NCBI GenBank assembly: GCA_964480825.1
Contig: CAYZRJ010000007.1
Location: 1-21,674 of the forward strand
Direction: 5' to 3'
DNA length: 21,674 bases
Source of the DNA: CAYZRJ01 sp964480825
GTDB lineage: Bacteria; Patescibacteriota; WWE3; UBA101185; UBA10185
The notes beneath the pieces are model-generated. The model did not search any database. It was not told the DNA's origin and was given only the letters and a program-made list of their open reading frames with translations. Numbering within the stretch: position 1 is the first letter of the stretch; every line of letters begins with the position of its first letter. The position numbers and the translations under genes were made by a program. Shown piece after piece: positions 14,160 through 20,432 of the stretch.

Positions 14160-14165
14160 TATAAT
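14160..14165 (+). promoter_or_regulatory. -10 box of the DUF3048 gene
   Basis: TATAAT (14160-14165) ends 7 nt before ATG 14173, so the transcript should start at the start codon. Confidence 0.55.
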
Positions 14166-14172
14166 TATTTTT

Positions 14173-15399
14173 ATGATTGACGAAAATATTTCTCCTGAGC
14201 AACGGGCTCGATTTATGACAAGCGACCAAATTAGCAGTTTAGGTACGATTCCCGAAAAGAAATCCGGTGTTATACGTACGATTTTCGATCGACATAGATT
14301 TATTCCTGTTATCTACGGTATTTTGTGCGCGGGCATACTAGTTTTGGCTACGGGAAGGATCATTATAAATAGCGGCAGTAAAAATGTTTTGAGTCCTTTT
14401 GTAGAAGAAACTCTGGATGGAATTGATCAGGGTCCGACAATCACAAATCCTTTAAACGGAGAGATTTTTAAAGAAGCAGATGCCACAGCTTGGAAAGACG
14501 CGAGACCGTTAGGCGTGATGATCAACAATCATACCGAAGCGCGGCCGCAATCCGGTTTGATCAACGCCGATTTGGTGTATGAGATTGTCGCCGAAGGCGG
14601 TATAACAAGGTATCTTGGTTTTTTCCTGAGTAACCTGCCCGAAAAGATTGGTCCTGTAAGAAGCACCCGCGAGTATTATTTAGTTTTAGTAAAAGAGCTT
14701 GGCGATGCAATGCTTATGCACATAGGGTATTCGCCTCAGGCGCTTGCGGCAATTGAGTCGTGGCCTGTGCGCAGTCTAGGTCGCGGCGGCGGAGAGTTTT
14801 GGCGCGATCAAGCCCGTTTAGATGAAGGAATTGCAATTGAACACACGGCCTATGTTAATGGTTCGGAGTTAAGAAAAGTCGGTGATTCTTTAGGTTGGCA
14901 AGGAGAGCGTGAATTTGAAATGTGGAAATTTAAAAACGACGGACCGGTCGATACCTCGCAACAATGTTTAGTAGGAGAATGTGACAAACCGATAATTATA
15001 GATTTTTGGTTTAAAGGTGACTACACGGGAGCATTTAAATACGATCGCGCAACCAACTCTTATTTAAGATTCACGGGTTACGACGATAAAGATCATTTGA
15101 TTCCACTATTAGATCAAGAAAATAAGAAGCAGATTGCAGTAAAAAATTTAATTATTCAGTTTGCAGTCGAAAACTCAATTCCCGATGATGACAAGCATCG
15201 TTTAGAATATACTCTTGTCGGAAGTGGTCAAGCTATAGTATTTTTAGATGGTAAAGCAGTCAAAGCTATCTGGAAAAAAGAGTCAAGAGACGGACGTACT
15301 AAGTTTTTTGACACGGGCGGACAAGAAATAGTCTTTAATCGCGGCAGGATTTGGGTTAGTATAGTACCAGATAGAAATATGGAACAATTTATCTTTTAG
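14173..15399 (+). CDS. DUF3048 (YerB-like) membrane-anchored protein
   Basis: The 408-residue protein has a cytoplasmic N-terminus of about 42 residues, one membrane helix (about 43-65), a linker and a DUF3048 region. The family is marked by RPLGVMINNHTEARPQSGL (111-129), LVYEIVAEGGITRYLGFF (134-151), IGPVRSTREYYL (159-170) and HIGYSPQA. The C-terminal third has a second conserved block ending QEIVFNRGRIWVSIVPD. B. subtilis YerB is a lipoprotein of this family with no established enzymatic role. Here a membrane helix replaces the lipobox. It probably acts at the cell surface or wall. The mRNA is probably leaderless. Confidence 0.92.
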   Translation: MIDENISPEQRARFMTSDQISSLGTIPEKKSGVIRTIFDRHRFIPVIYGILCAGILVLATGRIIINSGSKNVLSPFVEETLDGIDQGPTITNPLNGEIFKEADATAWKDARPLGVMINNHTEARPQSGLINADLVYEIVAEGGITRYLGFFLSNLPEKIGPVRSTREYYLVLVKELGDAMLMHIGYSPQALAAIESWPVRSLGRGGGEFWRDQARLDEGIAIEHTAYVNGSELRKVGDSLGWQGEREFEMWKFKNDGPVDTSQQCLVGECDKPIIIDFWFKGDYTGAFKYDRATNSYLRFTGYDDKDHLIPLLDQENKKQIAVKNLIIQFAVENSIPDDDKHRLEYTLVGSGQAIVFLDGKAVKAIWKKESRDGRTKFFDTGGQEIVFNRGRIWVSIVPDRNMEQFIF

Positions 15400-15450
15400 A
15401 GCTTCGGCTCGAAAAGGAGCTACGCGGAATATTAGCTCTGCCCCTAATAG
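15399..15450 (+). other. Hairpin-rich gap between DUF3048 and winged-helix genes
   Basis: GAGC-TTCG-GCTC (15399-15410) is a UUCG-capped hairpin overlapping the DUF3048 stop codon. Two further short inverted repeats follow: GAGCT/AGCTC and ATTAG/CTAAT. None has a clean U tract. TAATAG just before the next ATG could serve as a -10 box. Confidence 0.3.
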
Positions 15451-15456
15451 CATTTT

Positions 15457-16038
15457 ATGCTCAAAGAACTTCTAGTATCGGAAGTCAGAATAAAAATATT
15501 AAAATTAATGGTCTTAAATCCCGATAAGAGTCTTCATGTGCGCGCAATTGTACGGTCTGTCGGTGCTGAGATAAATGCGGTTCGCCGTGAACTTGAAAAC
15601 CTGACCAATATGAACTTATTGCGAAAAAGGCAAAGTTCTAACCGTGTTTACTATATCGTAGATACTGCTCACGTTTATTACTCAGATTTACTTTCGTTAG
15701 TCGGCAAAGAAGAAGGTTTGGGAGGCAAAATTTTAAAAAAGGCGCGTGAGCTGGGCGATGTTCAATTTGCAGTTTTGTCGAAATCTTTTATGAGAGGTCG
15801 TGTACTTTCTCCGCTTGAAATAGATCTCTTTTTAGTCGGATCAATCAAGATGGAGGTTTTGGAAAAAATAATCACTGAATTTCAAAACGAAGCGCAAAAA
15901 GAAATTAACTATTCGGTAATGACCGCCGAAGAATTTAGACACCGAAAAAGATCTAACGATCAATTCGTTATGACATTTTTATCAAAAGGACGCTCGATGT
16001 TAATAGGAGACGAGGAAAAACTTACTTCCATGCTTTAA
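15457..16038 (+). CDS. Winged-helix protein with degenerate nucleotidyltransferase domain
   Basis: The 193-residue protein starts with an ArsR-like winged helix (about 1-70: SEVRIKILKLMVLNPDKSLH, then VRRELENLTNMNLLRKRQ and the YYIV wing). The C-terminal part (about 90-193) has the layout of a MNT/KNTase-type minimal nucleotidyltransferase: AVLSKSFMRGRVLSPLEIDLFLVG, then EINYSVMTAEEFRHRKRSNDQF and ending in a SMLIGDEEKL segment. The catalytic signature is altered: the usual GS is SK, and the DxD pair reads ExD (120-124, LEIDL), so enzyme activity is doubtful. I infer a DNA-binding regulator using the domain as a sensor or dimeriser. It sits 9 nt upstream of secD and may be co-transcribed with secD-secF-recJ. 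Confidence 0.83.
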   Translation: MLKELLVSEVRIKILKLMVLNPDKSLHVRAIVRSVGAEINAVRRELENLTNMNLLRKRQSSNRVYYIVDTAHVYYSDLLSLVGKEEGLGGKILKKARELGDVQFAVLSKSFMRGRVLSPLEIDLFLVGSIKMEVLEKIITEFQNEAQKEINYSVMTAEEFRHRKRSNDQFVMTFLSKGRSMLIGDEEKLTSML

Positions 16039-16047
16039 TATAAGCTT

Positions 16048-17487
16048 ATGTTTAAGAATATTTACGCTAGGCTTGCTTTAATATCCACAGTTTCTACTTT
16101 GGCAGTTTTAATCGCTTTACCCAGACTTAATTTCACAATAAATAATAAATATATCCACAATTTTCAGTCGTATATCGGCGGCTATTCGTTTAATCTTTTT
16201 AATGGAAAACTTAATTTTGATTTTAGAAGTATAAAAAAAGGTCTGGATCTTGCAGGCGGTATAAAAGTAACCCTAAAAGCCGATGTATCTAAAATTTCCG
16301 TCGGTGATAGGGATAGTGCATTAGAATCGGCTAAAACAGTTATCGAAAGGCGCGTAAATTTACTTGGTGTTTCTGAGCCCTCTGTTGCCACTTTAAAAAC
16401 CGGCGGGGAGTATCGTATTTTGGTCGAAATACCCGGTGTAGAAAATATTTCACAAGCGGTGTCTTTAATCGGTCAAACCGCTCAACTTAAATTTAAGGAA
16501 TTAAAAAACGGCGTAGTTTGGGATCCGGCAAATTTTTTAGAAATTCAAACTAACCCGAACATTTGGCAAGACTCTGATGTTACAGGCGCGGATCTAAAAG
16601 GTGCTGAAGTTGTGGTTGGATCAACAGGAGATATTCAAAGCGGCGGAAGACCGCAAATTAAATTATTATTCACAAACGAAGGTCGTAAAAAGTTTTCGGA
16701 ACTTGCAAAGAAGAATATTCAAAAACCAATCGGACTATTTTTAGACGAAGGCAGTGAACCTTTGTCAATGCCGGTGGTTAGCGTTGACTTAGCACAGGGT
16801 TTAACCGACGATCCGGTTATTACAGGAAACTTTGATTTTGATAGTGCCAAACAATTAAGTATTCAGATTCGTGCGGGGGCACTGCCGATTCCGGTTGAAG
16901 TTTTGCAACAAGAAACAATAGGTGCAACTTTGGGCAATGATTCGATACTGCGAAGTTTATATGCAGGCATAATTGGTTTAATTTTGGTTTTTATTTTCAT
17001 GGTTTTTAAATACGGTAAATTGGGTCTATTGTCAGGAATTTCTTTAATTATTTACACCGCCATTGTTTTGGCAGTTTTTAAGCTTTTAGGAGTAGTTTTA
17101 ACCTTGCCCGGAATTGCAGGTTTAATTCTATCCGTTGGTATGGCAACAGATGCAAACGTTTTGATTTTCGAAAGAACGAACGAAGAAATTTTGTGGGGCA
17201 AACCAAGAGGTACGGCTATAAAACTTGGTTTTGATCGTGCTTGGAATTCGATTCGTGACTCAAACATATCGTCTTTGATTACCGCATTTATACTTTTTAG
17301 ATCAGGCGACGGACCTGTGCGGGGTTTTGCTCTAACTTTAGCCATTGGTATTTTAATTTCGCTGTTTACATCGATATTTGTTGTTCGCACATTTATCGAA
17401 CTATTTAACTTTGGCGAACGAAGTGCGCCAAAGAGCGCGGAGCGCAATTTCGGCCGTATTAAAGAAAGCAAAGAGGTGCTTGTGTGA
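16048..17487 (+). CDS. secD: Protein translocase subunit SecD
   Basis: The 479-residue protein is SecD, which with SecF uses the proton-motive force to help the Sec channel finish secretion. It shows the N-terminal membrane helix, the LDLAGGIKVTLKADV motif of the first extracytoplasmic domain, and SAKTVIERRVNLLGVSEP. A cap region follows, with QIKLLFTNEGRKKFSELA and the IRAGALPIPVEV segment. Five C-terminal membrane helices contain VGMATDANVLIFERTNEE, whose aspartate is part of the conserved proton path, and FALTLAIGILISLFTSIFV. The length is shorter than in E. coli (about 615 residues) but normal for Gram-positive and CPR forms. It overlaps secF by 4 nt. No YajC is visible. Confidence 0.97.
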   Translation: MFKNIYARLALISTVSTLAVLIALPRLNFTINNKYIHNFQSYIGGYSFNLFNGKLNFDFRSIKKGLDLAGGIKVTLKADVSKISVGDRDSALESAKTVIERRVNLLGVSEPSVATLKTGGEYRILVEIPGVENISQAVSLIGQTAQLKFKELKNGVVWDPANFLEIQTNPNIWQDSDVTGADLKGAEVVVGSTGDIQSGGRPQIKLLFTNEGRKKFSELAKKNIQKPIGLFLDEGSEPLSMPVVSVDLAQGLTDDPVITGNFDFDSAKQLSIQIRAGALPIPVEVLQQETIGATLGNDSILRSLYAGIIGLILVFIFMVFKYGKLGLLSGISLIIYTAIVLAVFKLLGVVLTLPGIAGLILSVGMATDANVLIFERTNEEILWGKPRGTAIKLGFDRAWNSIRDSNISSLITAFILFRSGDGPVRGFALTLAIGILISLFTSIFVVRTFIELFNFGERSAPKSAERNFGRIKESKEVLV

Positions 17488-18380
17488 ACTTACTAAAGTA
17501 TAAATATTGGTTTTTAATATTTTCGATCGCGATTTTAATACCGGGTATAGTTGCTATATTGGTTTGGGGAATGAAGCTGTCAATAGATTTTACGGGTGGA
17601 ACACTTTTGACTTATAAATTTGACGCACCGATAAACACCGGAGAGCTAAAAGAAGTTTTAGATTCACAGGGTGTGGGGGTCCAAATTATTACGACTAACT
17701 CTCAAACAGACTACAGCGTACGAACAAAAGAGATTCAATCAAACGATATAAACCGCGTAAAAGATGCAGTATCCGCAAAATTTAACAGCGCGCTACTAAG
17801 ATCATTTGAAACCATAGGCCCTGTTATCGGGCGTGAAACAACTAAAAACGCGATAGTTTCGTTGATCTGGGCTTCGGTTGGAATATTGCTTTATATCGCT
17901 TACGCTTTTCGCAATGTACCAAAACCATACTCGAGCTTTAGATTTGGAGTTTCGGCAATTTTGGCTATGTTGCATGATGCCTTTATAGTTTTAGGAACAT
18001 TTTCGATACTCGGTCATTTTTTTAAAATTGAGATCGACTCGTTGTTTATAACAGCAATGCTGACCGTAATCGGTTTTTCTGTACACGACACAATTGTTGT
18101 TTTTGATCGAATTCGCGAAAATCTAAACAAACTTCCCAAGCAAATGAATTTTGAAGAAGTGGTTAATTACTCGATCGTTGAAACTTTAAGCAGGTCACTT
18201 GCTACTTCGTTGACTGTTTTGATTACGTTGTTGTCCTTGTATTTGCTGGGTGGCGAAAGTATTAAAAATTTTGTACTCGCGATGTTAATCGGAATTTTCT
18301 CCGGAACCTATTCATCTATATTTACCGCAAGCCCTATATTGGTTGTTTGGGAGCAACTTATTTCTAAGCGCGCCAAATGA
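17484..18380 (+). CDS. secF: Protein translocase subunit SecF
   Basis: The 298-residue partner of SecD has six membrane helices, a short extracytoplasmic domain with MKLSIDFTGGTLLTYKF near the N-terminus, and the family motifs MLHDAFIVLGTFSILG and VIGFSVHDTIVVFDRIREN. The start is GTG at 17484, overlapping the secD stop (GTGA), with GAGGTG serving as Shine-Dalgarno. It overlaps recJ by the ATGA sequence. Both overlaps imply translational coupling. All expected segments are present. Confidence 0.97.
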   Translation: MNLLKYKYWFLIFSIAILIPGIVAILVWGMKLSIDFTGGTLLTYKFDAPINTGELKEVLDSQGVGVQIITTNSQTDYSVRTKEIQSNDINRVKDAVSAKFNSALLRSFETIGPVIGRETTKNAIVSLIWASVGILLYIAYAFRNVPKPYSSFRFGVSAILAMLHDAFIVLGTFSILGHFFKIEIDSLFITAMLTVIGFSVHDTIVVFDRIRENLNKLPKQMNFEEVVNYSIVETLSRSLATSLTVLITLLSLYLLGGESIKNFVLAMLIGIFSGTYSSIFTASPILVVWEQLISKRAK

Positions 18381-20005
18381 AACACTGGAATATCAAAAAA
18401 ATATATGATGCGGGTGACGATGTTTTAAAACTGTTGTTAGAAAATCGTACTATCACCTCACCAGATGATTTAGAAAACTTTTTGCATCCCCCTAAAATTT
18501 CCGTTTGGCTGGATAAATTTTCTCAGGAATTTAAAGATTCGTTAAAAACAGCCCGACACATAATTGAAGGCGAAATGAAAACAGGAAGACCGATTATTGT
18601 TCACGGGGATTATGATGCCGACGGAGTGTCCGCAACAGCTATTTTATACCAAACTTTAAAAGAAGATTTGGGTTACGAAAATACCCATTATTTTATACCT
18701 AATAGATTTAATCACGGTTACGGACTAAGCCAGAAATCTTTGCAGGAATTAACCGAAAGATTTGGTACAGGTCTTTTGATCACGGTTGATAGCGGAATTA
18801 CTGCGATCAATGAGGTCGCGCAAGCCAAAAATAATGGTTTTAAGGTCATCATAACCGACCATCATCAAAAGCCCGAGATTCTACCTGATGCGGACTGCAT
18901 TGTATGGTCGGATAAAGTAGTAGGTTCCACACTTTCGTGGATTTTAAGCCGTGTTTTGGGTTCTCAAAACCCGTATTCTATATCGCTTGCGGCTCTTGCC
19001 ACAGTTACCGATTTGTCCCCGGTTTTGGGTATAAATCGCACTATTCTAAAGATAGGTTTAGAGATATTAAATTCAAATCCTCCTATGGGTTTAAAGAAGA
19101 TGTTTGAACTTGCAGGACGTTCCGGAAAGCGCATTACAAGCTACGATTTAGGATGGGTCGTTGGTCCCAGATTAAACGCTTCGGGCAGGCTGATAGAGGC
19201 CGAAGACTCTTTGAGACTGTTGATAGCAAAAAACGAAGATGTTGCTTTGGATTTAGCCCAAAAATTAAATACTGTTAACATCACCCGACAAGATAAAACG
19301 CTTGAAATGTTTGAACTTGCTTCTGATTTTGACCAAGCATATTTACCTAAAATAATTTTTTCAGCAAAAGAAGATTACCACGAAGGAATAATAGGTTTGG
19401 TCGCAGCCAAATTAGCCCAAAAACACTATCGACCGGCAATAGTTGTTAGTATTTTTGACGGTCACGGAAAAGGCTCTGTGCGATCGGTGGCAGGTGTGAA
19501 TATTATTGAATTGTTGCGCGAAATTGAGTACTTGTTTGATAGTCTGGGCGGTCATCCGATGGCGGCCGGATTTTCGATGAAAGCCGAAAAATTACCTGAA
19601 CTTGAAAAACATTTAATTGAGTTGGGCGAGAAATATATTAAAGACGAACATTTAATTCGCACTTTGAATGTTGATTTAAAAATTCCAATCGAGACGGCAG
19701 ATATAGGTCTGATCCACAAACTCGAAGATTTAGAACCATTTGGTATTGGTAACGAAGAGCCTGTTTTTTGCTCGGACAACGTAGATATAGCCGCTGTTGA
19801 TAAAGTTGGCCGCGAAGATCAACACTTGACACTTAAATTATATAAAGACGGAAAAACCTATAAAGCCATTTGGTTTGGCGCTGGTGAACACGCAGGAAAC
19901 TACAAAGCAGGTGACACTATAAATATCGCTTACACTTTAAGCAAAAACGAATACAACGGAAAAGTTTCGGTGGATTTGGTGATTAAAGATGTCCAGAAAA
20001 ATTAA
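18377..20005 (+). CDS. recJ: Single-stranded-DNA-specific exonuclease RecJ
   Basis: The 542-residue enzyme degrades single-stranded DNA 5' to 3' in recombination and mismatch/base-excision repair. The DHH core holds the metal ligands: HGDYDADG (76-83), VDSG (D138), the signature DHH at 161-163, and the aspartate of ATVTDLSPV. The connecting helix leads to the DHHA1 domain with YHEGIIGLVAAKLAQKHYRPA, GKGSVRSVAGVN and GGHPMAAGF. A C-terminal OB fold (about 445-540, VDIAAVDKVGREDQHLTLKL) completes the usual RecJ order. The length is slightly under the E. coli form (577). It starts inside the secF stop codon (ATGA) and ends at a terminator-like hairpin. Confidence 0.97.
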   Translation: MKHWNIKKIYDAGDDVLKLLLENRTITSPDDLENFLHPPKISVWLDKFSQEFKDSLKTARHIIEGEMKTGRPIIVHGDYDADGVSATAILYQTLKEDLGYENTHYFIPNRFNHGYGLSQKSLQELTERFGTGLLITVDSGITAINEVAQAKNNGFKVIITDHHQKPEILPDADCIVWSDKVVGSTLSWILSRVLGSQNPYSISLAALATVTDLSPVLGINRTILKIGLEILNSNPPMGLKKMFELAGRSGKRITSYDLGWVVGPRLNASGRLIEAEDSLRLLIAKNEDVALDLAQKLNTVNITRQDKTLEMFELASDFDQAYLPKIIFSAKEDYHEGIIGLVAAKLAQKHYRPAIVVSIFDGHGKGSVRSVAGVNIIELLREIEYLFDSLGGHPMAAGFSMKAEKLPELEKHLIELGEKYIKDEHLIRTLNVDLKIPIETADIGLIHKLEDLEPFGIGNEEPVFCSDNVDIAAVDKVGREDQHLTLKLYKDGKTYKAIWFGAGEHAGNYKAGDTINIAYTLSKNEYNGKVSVDLVIKDVQKN

Positions 20006-20033
20006 ACTCCCGACTTTTAAGCTCGAGAGTTTA
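20004..20033. terminator. Terminator-like hairpin between recJ and the small minus-strand gene
   Basis: AAACTC-C-CGA (20004-20013) pairs with TCG-A-GAGTTT (20023-20032), with one mismatch. On the minus strand it is followed by AATTTTTC, a usable U tract, so it serves best as the terminator of the gene at 20041-20358. Confidence 0.6.
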
Positions 20034-20040
20034 TTTATGA

Positions 20041-20358
20041 TTACTTCGTTAGTTTTTTTGCACCGAAGATGTAGGAGGTAACTTCACCTAACGGGCCCGG
20101 TTGTCTTACATATCGTATTGTCCAATCTCTCTCCCTGAAGCCTTGTAAAATCGCCGCGATAATTTCGTGGCATGCACCCTTGCCGACAGCATGTCTTATC
20201 GAGGTGCCCAGTATCACCACCTTTTCACCCGGTCTATATTCTTTTTCAAGTATTGCAACGATATGTTGCTCAATTTTTTCTTTGATCGCAATCAGGGCTT
20301 CTTCGGCTTTAATAGCGTTTAAATCCGCAATCTCTTTAGGTGACGGAATTTTAGTCAT
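20041..20358 (-). CDS. Unrecognised 105-residue soluble protein
   Basis: The product opens with a charged helix rich in A, E, I and K (residues about 7-40). A compact alpha/beta part follows, with EYRPGEKVVILGTSIRHAVG and CHEIIAAILQGFRERDWTIRYVRQPG, and it ends in YIFGAKKLTK. The PGEKV turn followed by a helix and a DWTIRYV strand resembles small domains seen in phage and CPR proteins of unknown function; I cannot name the family. The start is fixed by a clear Shine-Dalgarno (AAGGAG, 5 nt before ATG 20358), and an extended -10 box lies upstream. With its own promoter, Shine-Dalgarno and terminator it is a third monocistronic small-gene unit, like those at 4601 and 5232. Confidence 0.75.
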   Translation of the reverse strand: MTKIPSPKEIADLNAIKAEEALIAIKEKIEQHIVAILEKEYRPGEKVVILGTSIRHAVGKGACHEIIAAILQGFRERDWTIRYVRQPGPLGEVTSYIFGAKKLTK

Positions 20359-20388
20359 TCATGCTCCTTATATGGTTTGGTGTCAGAA

Positions 20389-20397
20389 ATATAGCAC
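20389..20397 (-). promoter_or_regulatory. Extended -10 promoter of the 105-residue protein gene
   Basis: On the minus strand TGC-TATATT (20397-20389) lies about 30 nt before the ATG, leaving room for the Shine-Dalgarno-bearing leader. Confidence 0.45.
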
Positions 20398-20411
20398 AAA
20401 ATACTCGATTT

Positions 20412-20420
20412 TGTTAGTAT
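20412..20420 (+). promoter_or_regulatory. Extended -10 promoter of aspS
   Basis: TGT-TAGTAT (20412-20420) ends 12 nt before the aspS ATG. TAGGAA in between could act as a weak Shine-Dalgarno or fall partly upstream of the start site. Confidence 0.4.
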
Positions 20421-20432
20421 TAGGAAATAATT

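Noticed and set aside
15399..15450. Terminator after the DUF3048 gene
   Set aside because: The UUCG hairpin and following repeats have no U tract; the winged-helix gene may be partly read through from upstream.
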